Source of the DNA: Myroides sp. JBRI-B21084
GTDB lineage: Bacteria; Bacteroidota; Bacteroidia; Flavobacteriales; Flavobacteriaceae
Direction: 5' to 3'
Length of the DNA stretch: 64,000 nt
Assembly (NCBI RefSeq): GCF_030545015.1
Contig: NZ_CP120653.1
Location: forward strand, 1,178,001-1,242,000
Of the stretch, positions 55,487 through 63,988 are shown in pieces (the stretch's first letter is position 1; each line of letters begins with the position of its first letter). Under the pieces are notes generated by a model that worked only from the letters and a program-made list of their open reading frames with translations, had not been told where the DNA came from and did not search any database. The translations under genes were made by a program, and so were the position numbers.

Positions 55487-55628
55487 TTTGTTTTAACTTG
55501 TATTAGAAACATCAAATTTATTTTAAGTTTTAATAAGCTACAAATGTTTTTTTAATTTACTACAACTGTTTAGTTATAAATAGGTTAGTGTTAATGTGTG
55601 ATTTTTTACAAAAAAAACATTTAAAATA

Positions 55629-55661
55629 TTTGGTAAAGTGTAATAAAACATAGTATATTTG
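55629..55661 (+). promoter_or_regulatory. Promoter of the tRNA-Arg pair
   Basis: TTTG at 55629-55632 and TATATTTG at 55654-55661, with a 21-nt spacer. The tRNA begins 18 nt downstream. Confidence 0.65.
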
Positions 55662-55678
55662 CACCGTTAAATAATTAA

Positions 55679-55752
55679 GGCGATGTGGCGCAACTGAATA
55701 GCGCATCTGATTACGGCTCAGAAGGTTGCAGGTTTGAATCCTGCCATCGTCA
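55679..55752 (+). tRNA. tRNA-Arg (anticodon ACG), copy 1
   Basis: Cloverleaf read by hand: acceptor GGCGATG with CATCGTC (one G-T pair), D-arm GCGC/GCGC, anticodon stem TCTGA/TCAGA around loop TTACGGC (anticodon ACG), and T-arm GCAGG/CCTGC around TTTGAAT. Discriminator A at 55752. CCA is not encoded. ACG is expected to be edited to ICG to read CGU, CGC and CGA. Confidence 0.96.
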
Positions 55753-55778
55753 CAAAATAAATACATAAAAAACATCAT

Positions 55779-55852
55779 GGCGATGTGGCGCAACTGAATA
55801 GCGCATCTGATTACGGCTCAGAAGGTTGCAGGTTTGAATCCTGCCATCGTCA
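55779..55852 (+). tRNA. tRNA-Arg (anticodon ACG), copy 2
   Basis: Identical over all 74 nt to copy 1 and offset by exactly 100 nt, with a 26-nt spacer. Same promoter and terminator, so one precursor transcript. A recent tandem duplication is likely. Confidence 0.96.
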
Positions 55853-55858
55853 CAATGT

Positions 55859-55889
55859 AAACCCTTAAACCATAGTTTAAGGGTTTTTT
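55859..55889 (+). terminator. Terminator of the tRNA-Arg pair
   Basis: AAACCCTTAAAC and GTTTAAGGGTTT form a 12-bp stem with a CATA loop and a T run. Confidence 0.9.
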
Positions 55890-55925
55890 GTTTCAATTTT
55901 GTTTTATTATTGTAAATTAAATATA

Positions 55926-55962
55926 AAAAAAGGTCCTTAAATCATAATTAAGGACCTTTTTT
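55926..55962 (-). terminator. Terminator of the DUF1573 gene
   Basis: AAAAAAGGTCCTTAA and TTAAGGACCTTTTTT form a perfect 15-bp stem with a 7-nt loop. Symmetric, so active both ways. Confidence 0.9.
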
Positions 55963-55980
55963 ATTAAAAAATACTAATTT

Positions 55981-56370
55981 TTAGCTTTCTACAACTTTTC
56001 CTTTAATATATAAAGCAACAGTACCACCGTCAACATTTTTAGCGTTAGACTCAACTGTGATAGTTTTTGAGATAGTTCCTGGGTTCATGTTGTATTTTAC
56101 TTCAATCTTGTCAGATTTACCTGGCATAATCGGAGCAGCAGGTTTAGAAGGTACCGTACAACCACAAGAAGAACGTACATTTGTAATTACTAAAGGCTCG
56201 TCACCTGTGTTTGTAAATTCAAAAGTTCTTACACCACTATCTTGTCCTTTAACAACAGTACCATAATCAATAGTATTGTTCTCTGCCTTAAACTCAATTT
56301 TTGGACCAGTTTGTGCGTATGAAGCAGCTCCAACCAATGTCATCGCTACTATTCCTAAAAATTTTTTCAT
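55981..56370 (-). CDS. DUF1573 secreted protein
   Basis: 129 residues with signal peptide MKKFLGIVAMTLVGAASYAQ. The mature part is a single Ig-like (ASH/MSP-like) beta sandwich of DUF1573: DYGTVVKGQDSGVRTFEFTNTGDEPLVITNVRSSCGCTVP, with the characteristic S-x-C-G-C-T, then PIMPGKSDKIEVKYN and ITVESNA. It is very common in Bacteroidota and located in the envelope; the role is unknown. It is divergent from valS. Confidence 0.92.
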   Translation of the reverse strand: MKKFLGIVAMTLVGAASYAQTGPKIEFKAENNTIDYGTVVKGQDSGVRTFEFTNTGDEPLVITNVRSSCGCTVPSKPAAPIMPGKSDKIEVKYNMNPGTISKTITVESNAKNVDGGTVALYIKGKVVES

Positions 56371-56504
56371 TGTTTTAAATAATTTTAATTATGTAAATTT
56401 AATTAGTTTGATTTGAAAAGCAAATAAATATAAAAAAAAATTACTTTTCTTTAACTTCATATTTCAAATGTTGTGCCAAACTTAACAATTTAATTTTAAA
56501 GTGA

Positions 56505-56527
56505 TACAATATACAAAGAATATTGTA
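56505..56527. promoter_or_regulatory. Inverted repeat overlapping the valS promoter
   Basis: Perfect dyad TACAATAT-N7-ATATTGTA in the DUF1573/valS gap. Its right end shares the TA of the valS -7 box, so a protein bound here would block transcription. No regulator is known for it. Confidence 0.5.
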
Positions 56528-56533
56528 TTTTTG
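56526..56533 (+). promoter_or_regulatory. -7 box of valS promoter
   Basis: TATTTTTG matches TAnnTTTG, 32 nt upstream of the valS ATG. Confidence 0.6.
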
Positions 56534-56565
56534 TTTTTTAAACACACGATTTAATAAAAGTATAT

Positions 56566-59196
56566 ATGATGATTCCAGCACAATTTGATACAAAACAAGT
56601 TGAAACAAAATGGTATGCATATTGGATGCAAAATAAATATTTTAAATCTACACCCGATAGCAGGGTACCGTACACAATTGTTATACCACCACCCAATGTA
56701 ACCGGAGTATTACACATGGGGCACATGCTGAACAATACCATACAAGATGTATTAATTCGTCGTGCACGTTTAAAAGGTTTTAATGCTTGTTGGGTACCTG
56801 GTACCGATCACGCATCTATTGCAACCGAAGCAAAAGTTGTTGCTAAATTAAAAGCAGAAGGTATTAACAAAGCCGATTTAACACGAGAAGAGTTTTTAAA
56901 ACATGCTTTTGATTGGACCGAAAAATACGGTGGAACTATTTTAGAACAATTAAAACAATTAGGTTGTTCATGTGATTGGGATCGTACCAAATTTACAATG
57001 GACGATGATATGAGTGCTTCTGTAATTAAATCGTTTGTTGATTTATATAATAAAGGAATGATTTATCGCGGATATAGAATGGTAAACTGGGATCCTGAAG
57101 CTAAAACTACCTTGTCTGATGAAGAGGTGATTTATGAAGAACGTCAAGGTAAATTGTACCATTTAAAATATAAAATTGAAGGCAGTGAAGAGTTTGTAAC
57201 TATTGCAACTACACGTCCTGAAACTATTTTGGGCGATACTGCTATTTGTATTCACCCAGCAGATGAAAGATACACTCATTTAAAAGGGAAAAAAGCAATT
57301 GTTCCTATTTGTAACCGCGTTATTCCTATCATTTTTGACGAATATGTTGATATGGAATTTGGTACGGGTTGCTTAAAAGTAACACCTGCACACGATGTGA
57401 ACGATAAAACATTAGGCGATAAACACGGTTTAGAAATTATTGATATTTTTAACGAAGACGCTACTTTAAATTCGTTTGGATTGCATTACGAAGGCAAAGA
57501 TCGATTTGAAGTTCGTAAAGAAATCGAGAAAGAATTAGAAAGCATAGGCGCATTAGCTAAAGTTGAAAACCATATAAATAACGTTGGAACTTCTGAAAGA
57601 ACCAAAGCAGTTATTGAACCTAGATTATCTGATCAATGGTTTTTAAAAATGGACGATTTAGTTAAGCCAGCCATTAAAGCAGTTTTAGAAACTAACGAAA
57701 TTAAATTGCATCCTTCGCGTTTTAATAACACCTATGCGCATTGGTTAAATAACATCCGCGATTGGAATATTTCTCGTCAGTTATGGTGGGGCCAGCAAAT
57801 TCCAGCATACTACTATGGCGATGGAAAAGAAGATTTTGTTGTTGCCGAAACTGTTGCAGATGCTTTAGTTTTAGCACAAACTAAAACCGCTAACCAAAAT
57901 TTAACAATTGCCGATTTACGTCAAGATCCAGATGCATTAGATACTTGGTTTTCATCATGGTTATGGCCAATTTCGGTTTTTGGAGGAATGATGGATCCTG
58001 AAAATGAAGAGTTTAAATATTACTATCCAACCAACGATTTAGTTACCGGACCAGATATTTTATTCTTTTGGGTTGCCCGAATGATTATTGCAGGTTATGA
58101 ATACGCTAACGATAAACCTTTTACTAACGTTTACTTAACTGGTTTAGTACGCGATAAGCAAGGTAGAAAAATGTCTAAATCATTAGGTAATTCACCTGAA
58201 CCACTTGGTTTAATTGAAAAATTTGGTGCAGATGGCGTTCGTGTTGGATTACTTTTAAGTTCTTCTGCAGGAAACGATATTTTGTTTGACGAAGAATTAT
58301 GTAACCAAGGTAAAGGTTTTGCTAATAAAATATGGAATGCATTCCGCCTAATTAAAGGTTGGGAAGTTGCTGATGTAGCACAACCTGAATCGGCTAAAGT
58401 TGCAATTGATTGGTACGAAGCAAAATTGCAAAAAGCTTTGGTTGAAATTGAAGATAACTTTGATAAATACCGAATTTCAGACGCGTTAATGGCTATTTAT
58501 AAATTGGTTTGGGATGATTTTTGTTCATGGTTTTTAGAAATGATTAAACCTGGATACCAACAACCAATTGATAAAACTACTTTCAATAAAGCTATTGAAA
58601 TGTTAGAAGCTAACTTAAAATTGTTGCATCCGTTTATGCCGTTTTTAACCGAAGAAATTTGGCAGCTTATTTCTGAAAGAACACCAAACGAAGCTTTAAT
58701 AATTGCATCGTGGCCAGAAATGAAACCTTTTAACGAACAATTAATTAAAGATTTTGATTTTGCTACGGAAGTTATTTCGGGAATAAGAACCATACGCAAG
58801 GATAAAAATATTTCGTTTAAAGAAACCATTGATTTAAAAGTGGTTAATAACGAAAAAGCATCTACTTATTTTGATTCGGTTATAATGAAATTAGGCAATA
58901 TTGTTGATTTGGTTTACGTAACTGAAAAAGTAAATGGCGCTTTATCGTACCGTGTAAAGTCAAACGAATATTTCATTCCTGTTGGTGGAAATGTAGATTT
59001 AGCTGCTGAAGTTGCTAAATTAACAGAAGAATTAAAGTACACTAAAGGATTTTTAAAATCAGTTCAAGGCAAGTTATCAAACGAAAAATTTGTAAGCGGT
59101 GCACCAGAACAAGTAATTGCAAACGAACGTAAAAAAGAAGCCGACGCTTTAGCAAAAATTGCAACTTTAGAACAAAGTTTAGCAAGTTTACAGTAA
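56566..59196 (+). CDS. valS: Valyl-tRNA synthetase
   Basis: 876 residues, class I synthetase that attaches valine to tRNA-Val. HIGH-type motif HMGH is at residues 50-53 and KMSKS near 535. The editing domain carries [13 protein letters not shown] and HPADERY, and [13 protein letters not shown] is typical of ValS. The anticodon-binding helical domain and the C-terminal coiled coil ([25 protein letters not shown]) complete it. I kept the first of two adjacent ATGs because homologues begin M-T-I-P. Complete. Confidence 0.97.
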   Translation: MMIPAQFDTKQVETKWYAYWMQNKYFKSTPDSRVPYTIVIPPPNVTGVLHMGHMLNNTIQDVLIRRARLKGFNACWVPGTDHASIATEAKVVAKLKAEGINKADLTREEFLKHAFDWTEKYGGTILEQLKQLGCSCDWDRTKFTMDDDMSASVIKSFVDLYNKGMIYRGYRMVNWDPEAKTTLSDEEVIYEERQGKLYHLKYKIEGSEEFVTIATTRPETILGDTAICIHPADERYTHLKGKKAIVPICNRVIPIIFDEYVDMEFGTGCLKVTPAHDVNDKTLGDKHGLEIIDIFNEDATLNSFGLHYEGKDRFEVRKEIEKELESIGALAKVENHINNVGTSERTKAVIEPRLSDQWFLKMDDLVKPAIKAVLETNEIKLHPSRFNNTYAHWLNNIRDWNISRQLWWGQQIPAYYYGDGKEDFVVAETVADALVLAQTKTANQNLTIADLRQDPDALDTWFSSWLWPISVFGGMMDPENEEFKYYYPTNDLVTGPDILFFWVARMIIAGYEYANDKPFTNVYLTGLVRDKQGRKMSKSLGNSPEPLGLIEKFGADGVRVGLLLSSSAGNDILFDEELCNQGKGFANKIWNAFRLIKGWEVADVAQPESAKVAIDWYEAKLQKALVEIEDNFDKYRISDALMAIYKLVWDDFCSWFLEMIKPGYQQPIDKTTFNKAIEMLEANLKLLHPFMPFLTEEIWQLISERTPNEALIIASWPEMKPFNEQLIKDFDFATEVISGIRTIRKDKNISFKETIDLKVVNNEKASTYFDSVIMKLGNIVDLVYVTEKVNGALSYRVKSNEYFIPVGGNVDLAAEVAKLTEELKYTKGFLKSVQGKLSNEKFVSGAPEQVIANERKKEADALAKIATLEQSLASLQ

Positions 59197-59220
59197 GTTT
59201 TTATGAATTTTTTATAATAA

Positions 59221-59260
59221 AAATCCGTCTTAAATATTAATATTTAAGACGGATTTTTTT
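59221..59260. terminator. Bidirectional terminator, long palindrome
   Basis: An 18-bp perfect palindrome without a loop insert: AAATCCGTCTTAAATATT faces its complement (59221-59238 and 59239-59256), with a T run after. It ends the convergent valS and prfB. Confidence 0.9.
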
Positions 59261-59269
59261 ACATATAAG

Positions 59270-60368
59270 TTATTCGCTTTCTTTTTGGCCCATCATCATT
59301 AAGTAGGCTTTTAAAAACGGATCAATACCTCCGTTCATAACGCTTTCCACATCGCTTGTTTCAAATTGGGTACGAACATCTTTTACTAATTTATAAGGAT
59401 GCATTACATAATTGCGTATTTGCGATCCCCATTCAATTTTCATTTTGTTAGCTTCAATTTCATCGCGCTTTGCTTGTCGTTTTTTTAATTCAATTTCATA
59501 CAACTGCGATTTTAACAATTGCATGGCTTTTGTTTTATTATCTAACTGTGAACGCGTTTCAGAATTTTCAATAATAATGCCGGTAGGGTGGTGGCGTAAA
59601 CGTACAGCGGTTTCAACCTTGTTTACATTTTGCCCACCTGCACCTGATGAACGCATGGTTTCCCATGAAATATCAGATGGGTTTATTTCAATTTCTATAG
59701 TATCATCGGCTAACGGATATACATAAACCGAAGCAAATGAAGTGTGACGTTTTGCATTGCTATCAAACGGAGAAATACGTACCAAACGATGCACGCCATT
59801 TTCACCTTTTAAATACCCAAAAGCAAATTCACCTTCAAATTCAAGAGTAACCGTTTTAATACCTGCCACATCGCCTTCTTGAAAGTTGAGCTCTTTAATT
59901 TTATAGCCATTTTTTTCGCCCCACATTAGGTACATGCGCATAAGCATAGCTGCCCAATCACAACTTTCTGTTCCACCTGCACCAGCAGTAATTTGTAAAA
60001 CAGCACTCATGCTATCACCTTCGTCCGATAGCATGTTTCTAAATTCTAAATCTTCAACAATTTCAAGGGTTTTATTATACTGATTTTGAACTTCGTCTTC
60101 GCTGGCATCACCTTCTGCAAAAAATTCCATTAAAATTTGTAATTCTTCTGCGTTGTTTTCAGCGCTTTCATAACCTTCTACCCACTTTTTTTTAGAACGA
60201 ATAGAGCGAACAATCACTTCGGCTTCTTTGGCATTGTTCCAAAAATCGGGTGCAAATGTTTTTTCTTCTTCGTTTTGAATTTCAATTAGTTTTTGATCGA
60301 TGTCAAAGATACCTCCTTAACGCACCAAGGCGATCCATAAGACCTTTTATTTGATCTGTAGTTACCAT
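59270..60368 (-). CDS. prfB: Peptide chain release factor 2, with programmed +1 frameshift
   Basis: The gene is read in two frames. Codons 1-21 start at the ATG at 60368 ([21 protein letters not shown]) and reach an in-frame TGA at 60303-60305. A +1 shift at CTT-TGA-C continues as [17 protein letters not shown] and joins the long frame to 59270. The product would be 365 residues, the same as E. coli RF2. The UGA-specific SPF motif ([14 protein letters not shown]) and the catalytic GGQ ([12 protein letters not shown]) are present. It releases peptides at UGA and UAA stops, and the UGA in its own message makes synthesis self-limiting. An annotation that starts at 60217 would lose about 50 N-terminal residues. 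Confidence 0.95.
60302..60317 (-). promoter_or_regulatory. prfB recoding signal
   Basis: On the minus strand AGGAGG is followed by TATCTTTGAC, the conserved RF2 frameshift element: internal Shine-Dalgarno, slippery CTT and UGA stop with C after it. It is notable as the only strong SD-like sequence seen in a genome style that hardly uses SD for initiation. Confidence 0.95.
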
Positions 60369-60490
60369 TTTATTTTTATTTAGATTAACGCAAATGTAGT
60401 GTTATATTGTTCAATATAAAAACTAAATTAAAATGCTTTTTTTGATTACTTTTTTTGAATTTATTTTATTTAAAATTAGTTTAAATAATG

Positions 60491-60498
60491 TATTTTTG
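60491..60498 (+). promoter_or_regulatory. -7 box deciding the start of the DUF6787 gene
   Basis: TATTTTTG lies within the longer ORF beginning at 60488, so translation starts at the ATG at 60512. Confidence 0.6.
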
Positions 60499-60511
60499 TA
60501 AAAAAATTACA

Positions 60512-60823
60512 ATGGCTTCTTTAAAAGAAAAGTGGGGAATAACGTCTAATTTTCAGTTTATTATCATTTTGGTTGTGTTTGCAATTACAGGAAGTACATC
60601 GGCATACATTACTCGACCAATTTTAGAGATGATAGGTATAACAAAAAATAGTTTACACCCTTTAATTTATTGGCCACTTTCAATAATTTTAATTTTACCT
60701 GTTTATAAAATACTGCTAATTATAATTGGTACTTTATTTGGTCAACATACATTTTTCTGGAATTTTGTAAAAAAAATGCTGATTCGCATGCGGTTAGGTT
60801 TTTTATATGGAATAAAAAAATAG
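60512..60823 (+). CDS. DUF6787-like small membrane protein
   Basis: 103 residues from the ATG at 60512 (MASLKEKWGITSNFQFIIIL...); an ATG eight codons upstream overlaps the promoter and is rejected. Two membrane helices (FQFIIILVVFAITGSTSAYI and LIYWPLSIILILPVYKILLIIIGTLFG) are separated by a short loop (RPILEMIGITKNSLHP). The C-terminus is basic (FVKKMLIRMRLGFLYGIKK). It matches what I recall of DUF6787 proteins of Flavobacteriaceae. Function unknown. Confidence 0.78.
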   Translation: MASLKEKWGITSNFQFIIILVVFAITGSTSAYITRPILEMIGITKNSLHPLIYWPLSIILILPVYKILLIIIGTLFGQHTFFWNFVKKMLIRMRLGFLYGIKK

Positions 60824-60850
60824 GCAAAACTTTACGTTTTGCTTATTTTT
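60822..60850. terminator. Bidirectional terminator overlapping a stop codon
   Basis: AGGCAAAAC and GTTTTGCTT pair across TTTAC. The minus-strand methylase stop codon (60843-60845) lies within the right arm. Confidence 0.75.
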
Positions 60851-61556
60851 TATGAATTATGAAGATACACGGTCGTTTATGTAAATCTATTTTATGTTTT
60901 TTCCAGAAGCTTATTGGTTTTGTTAGCATAATTTCAGTAGGCAATGTTAAATCACAAGCAACACAAAGTAGGGTATTTGGATGTAAAACTTGTACCATTT
61001 CTTCTATTAACTGATTGTTTCTATAAGGCGTTTCAATAAATAGTTGTGATTGATTTCTTTCAAACGACCATTTCTCCAGATTTTTCAGCATTGTTCTTTT
61101 ATCTGTTTTATCAATAGGTAAATATCCGTTAAAAGTAAACGATTGCCCATTCATACCCGAACCCATTAACGATAATAAAATAGACGATGGCCCTACTAAT
61201 GGTACCACCTTAATACCTTTTTCATGAGCCATAGCAACTATTACAGCACCAGGATCGGCCACGCCAGGGCAACCGGCATCGCTCATTAATCCCATATTTT
61301 TTCCTTCTAACAAGGGCTGTATAAAAGATTTAAGTTCGTTGGAGTTCGTGTGTTTATTCAATTCAAATAATTGCAAAGAAGCTTGTACTTTTTCGGGTAC
61401 CATAGCTTTTATAAACTTACGCGCTACTTTACTGTTTTCTACTACGTAATCATCAATAAGCGATACAGCACGTATAACGCTTGCTGGAACTACTTCGTTA
61501 GCCGCAGTATCGCCTAACATAACAGGGATTAAATATAATGTACCTAATGTTGTCAT
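60843..61556 (-). CDS. SAM-dependent tetrapyrrole-methylase family protein (RsmI-like)
   Basis: 237 residues. The TP-methylase fold shows GTLYLIPVMLGDT at the N-terminus, LMSDAGCPGVADPGAVIVAMAHEKGIKVVPLVGPSSILLSLMGSGM in the centre, and FIETPYRNNQLIEEM. These motifs match the RsmI group (2'-O-methylation of 16S rRNA C1402), but the ends diverge, and Bacteroidota often carry a second, shorter paralogue of unknown target. I favour that paralogue. Confidence 0.85.
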   Translation of the reverse strand: MTTLGTLYLIPVMLGDTAANEVVPASVIRAVSLIDDYVVENSKVARKFIKAMVPEKVQASLQLFELNKHTNSNELKSFIQPLLEGKNMGLMSDAGCPGVADPGAVIVAMAHEKGIKVVPLVGPSSILLSLMGSGMNGQSFTFNGYLPIDKTDKRTMLKNLEKWSFERNQSQLFIETPYRNNQLIEEMVQVLHPNTLLCVACDLTLPTEIMLTKPISFWKKHKIDLHKRPCIFIIHKK

Positions 61557-61568
61557 ATAAAATTATGT

Positions 61569-61937
61569 TCAATTTTCTATTAGAGTTGCTATCTGAAAAA
61601 TAAAAATCATTGCATATATTACGTAGTTAACCCAAAAGTTAAACCATTTAATTAATAATTTATCTTTTTCATTCTTATTTAGGTTTGTCTTAACCCATAT
61701 TGCAATATTTCTCCCAAAATCAAAAATAAAGAAAGACCCGCTAAAAAGAAGTAAAATAGTAAAAACTTCATTTGAAATGGTTGTATCGAAAACATGCATA
61801 AAATGGCATAAAATAAAAATAATTAGAAAAAAACCTAATACTTTTTTTATATTCAAACTAAATTTTATTTTTTTCGTTAAAATAGAAAATATATATAAAT
61901 TTAATATCATAAAAAATATGATGTAGATAAATTTCAT
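61569..61937 (-). CDS. Hypothetical integral membrane protein
   Basis: 122 residues with about four hydrophobic helices (FIYIIFFMILNLYIFSIL, VLGFFLIIFILCHFMHVF, VFTILLLFSGSFFIFDF, FWVNYVIYAMIFIFQIATLI). It is AT-rich, with Ile/Phe/Lys-heavy composition. No motif recognised. It is on the minus strand, 12 nt upstream of the tetrapyrrole-methylase gene, so possibly its operon partner. It is separated by a terminator from the phosphatase gene upstream. Confidence 0.6.
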   Translation of the reverse strand: MKFIYIIFFMILNLYIFSILTKKIKFSLNIKKVLGFFLIIFILCHFMHVFDTTISNEVFTILLLFSGSFFIFDFGRNIAIWVKTNLNKNEKDKLLIKWFNFWVNYVIYAMIFIFQIATLIEN

Positions 61938-61970
61938 AATTACTTCATTTTTTTAATTAAATAACATAAA

Positions 61971-61996
61971 CAAAGCCCTGAAATGCAGGGCTTTTG
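61971..61996 (-). terminator. Terminator of the dnaA-phosphatase unit
   Basis: AAAGCCCTG and CAGGGCTTT form a 9-bp stem with a short loop. Only a weak U tract on the minus strand. Confidence 0.65.
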
Positions 61997-62008
61997 TATT
62001 TATCATAT

Positions 62009-62467
62009 TTATATATTTTCTAATTGTATCTTTATCTTCTCGCAAGCATCATTCAACATGTTATACACGTTTTCAAAACCTTGTTCGCCGCCGTAATAGG
62101 GGTCTGGAACTTCAAGTTCTGAATTAGGGAAGCTTTCATTTAAAATTAATTCAACTTTATCAATAGCATTGTTATTAGGTGCTAGTTTACAAACGTTAAT
62201 GTAATTGCTTTTATCCATTACATAAATTTTATCAAATTTGTCAAAGTCTTCCACCAAAAATAAACGTGCGCGTTGATTGGTAATGTCAATACCGTATTTT
62301 TTAGCAATTGCTATGCTGCGTTTATCGGGTAATTCACCAGAATGCCAAGCGCCTGTACCTGCAGAATCTACAAAAACGGTAGCAGGGTTTACTTTACTTT
62401 TTAAAATTCCTTCTGCTAAGGGTGATCGGCAAATATTGCCTAAACATACCATTAAAATTCGCGTCAT
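62009..62467 (-). CDS. Low-molecular-weight protein-tyrosine phosphatase
   Basis: 152 residues. The catalytic P-loop CLGNICRS (Cys8 to Arg14) lies at the N-terminus and the general acid loop VPDPYYGG near residue 120. Members dephosphorylate phosphotyrosine, often of polysaccharide-export kinases; none is adjacent. The start overlaps the dnaA stop by one base (TAATG), so it is translated from the dnaA transcript. That link to replication initiation is frequent in Flavobacteriaceae as far as I recall, but unexplained. Confidence 0.92.
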   Translation of the reverse strand: MTRILMVCLGNICRSPLAEGILKSKVNPATVFVDSAGTGAWHSGELPDKRSIAIAKKYGIDITNQRARLFLVEDFDKFDKIYVMDKSNYINVCKLAPNNNAIDKVELILNESFPNSELEVPDPYYGGEQGFENVYNMLNDACEKIKIQLENI

Positions 62468-63906
62468 TAAATAGATAATTTTTTGTTGATATCATCAAAA
62501 TGACTTTTGAATTCTTTATCCGTTTCTAAAAGATTATCTACTGTTTTGCAAGCATGTAAAACCGTTGCGTGATCACGATCACCAATTTGCGAACCAATAT
62601 TTGCTAACGAAGCTTTGGTGTATTTTTTTGCAAAGAACATAGCTAATTGTCTGGCTTGTACAATGTTGCGTTTTCTTGATTTTGAACAAAGGGTATCTAT
62701 ATCTAATTCAAAATAATCAGATACTACCTTTTGAATGTAATCAATAGATATTTCTTTACGTATGTTTTTAACAAATTTTTCAATTACCGTTTTAGCTAAA
62801 TCAATAGTAACTTCTTTTTTGTTAAAAGACGATTGCGCGATTAATGAAATAATGGCACCTTCTAATTCACGTACATTTGTTTTAACGTGTTTAGCAACGT
62901 ATTCAACAACATCGTTTGATATTTCAACACCATCGCGGTACAAAATGTTTTTTAAAATGTTTACACGGGTTTCAAAATCAGGATGCATAATTTCTGCCGA
63001 TAATCCCCATTTAAAACGCGATAACAAGCGTTGTTCAATATCTTGCATATCAACGGGTGCCTTGTCTGAAGTTAAAATAACTTGTTTGCCGTTTTGATGC
63101 AAGTAGTTAAATATATGGAAGAAAACATCTTGTGTTCCTGATTTTCCAGATAAAAACTGAATATCATCTACAATTAAAACATCTATTAATTGATAAAAAT
63201 AGATAAAATCGTTACGTGTTTGTTTCCTAACCGAATCAACATATTGTTGTGTAAAAACTTCGGCAGAAATATATAAAACCGTTTTTTCGGGATATTTTTC
63301 TTTAATCTCAACACCAATTGCATGTGCTAAGTGTGTTTTTCCTAGTCCTACACCACCGTAAATTAAAAAGGGGTTAAATGCTGTACCACCAGGTTTGTTT
63401 GCAACTGCCATACCTGCACTTCTAGCTAATCGGTTTGATTCGCCTTCTAAAAAATTATCGAAGCTATAGTTGGAGTTTAATTGCGATTCTATTTTTACAT
63501 TGCGTATACCAGGTATTACAAACGGATTTTTTAATTCGGGATTTTTTGTTTGTACAGGTACATCTAACTCTTGTGTTTTAACAGGTTCTCTTTGGGTACT
63601 AGGCAATTGCTCGGTAAACGGTTGTTTTGTTCCCGATGCGTTTTCCATTTTAATTTTATACAATAACTTTGCCTTAGGACCTAGTTCCTTAGTTAATGCA
63701 GATTTTAATACCTTTACATAATGTTCTTCTAACCATTCGTAGAAGAATTTACTTGGTACTTGAATATACAAAGCGTTTTCTGTTAACTCAATAGCCTCAA
63801 TTGGTTCAAACCAAGTTTTGAACGCCTGATCGCCAATGTTGTCTTTTATGTATTGAAGACAACGATTCCAAACAGTTATTGCGGTTTCTTGTGTAAAGTC
63901 AAGCAT
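62467..63906 (-). CDS. dnaA: Chromosomal replication initiator DnaA
   Basis: 479 residues. Domain I (about 1-85) has AITVWNRCLQYIKDNIGDQAFKTWFEPI. A low-complexity linker follows (about 90-135). The AAA+ domain III carries Walker A GGVGLGKT (184-191), Walker B VLIVDDIQFLSG and the initiator-specific region. Domain IV carries the DnaA-box-binding signature IGDRDHATVLHACKTV. It binds DnaA boxes and opens the origin. The start is fixed by MLDFTQETAITVW. Its leader holds tandem repeats and a DnaA-box-like site. Confidence 0.97.
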   Translation of the reverse strand: MLDFTQETAITVWNRCLQYIKDNIGDQAFKTWFEPIEAIELTENALYIQVPSKFFYEWLEEHYVKVLKSALTKELGPKAKLLYKIKMENASGTKQPFTEQLPSTQREPVKTQELDVPVQTKNPELKNPFVIPGIRNVKIESQLNSNYSFDNFLEGESNRLARSAGMAVANKPGGTAFNPFLIYGGVGLGKTHLAHAIGVEIKEKYPEKTVLYISAEVFTQQYVDSVRKQTRNDFIYFYQLIDVLIVDDIQFLSGKSGTQDVFFHIFNYLHQNGKQVILTSDKAPVDMQDIEQRLLSRFKWGLSAEIMHPDFETRVNILKNILYRDGVEISNDVVEYVAKHVKTNVRELEGAIISLIAQSSFNKKEVTIDLAKTVIEKFVKNIRKEISIDYIQKVVSDYFELDIDTLCSKSRKRNIVQARQLAMFFAKKYTKASLANIGSQIGDRDHATVLHACKTVDNLLETDKEFKSHFDDINKKLSI

Positions 63907-63915
63907 TTTTTTCTG

Positions 63916-63942
63916 TAATAATAGTGTTTAATAATAGTGTTT
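63916..63942. repeat. 13-nt tandem repeat in the dnaA leader
   Basis: Two perfect tandem copies of TAATAATAGTGTT (period 13) lie 10-36 nt upstream of the dnaA ATG, inside the predicted 5' untranslated region. They could affect mRNA structure or be DNA-binding half-sites. Confidence 0.7.
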
Positions 63943-63973
63943 TAAAGAGTTACATAAAACACATTTTCATTTA

Positions 63974-63988
63974 CAAATATGTGAATAA
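63974..63988 (-). promoter_or_regulatory. dnaA promoter candidate with DnaA-box-like site
   Basis: On the minus strand TTATTCACA (63980-63988) fits TTATnCACA, the DnaA box. It runs directly into CATATTTG (63974-63981), a one-mismatch -7 box. Overlap of the two would allow DnaA to repress its own gene. Origin DNA may continue beyond the window. Confidence 0.45.

Noticed and set aside
55560..55793. 77-residue minus-strand ORF over the tRNA-Arg genes
   Set aside because: It is antisense to a tRNA and has no independent coding signal.
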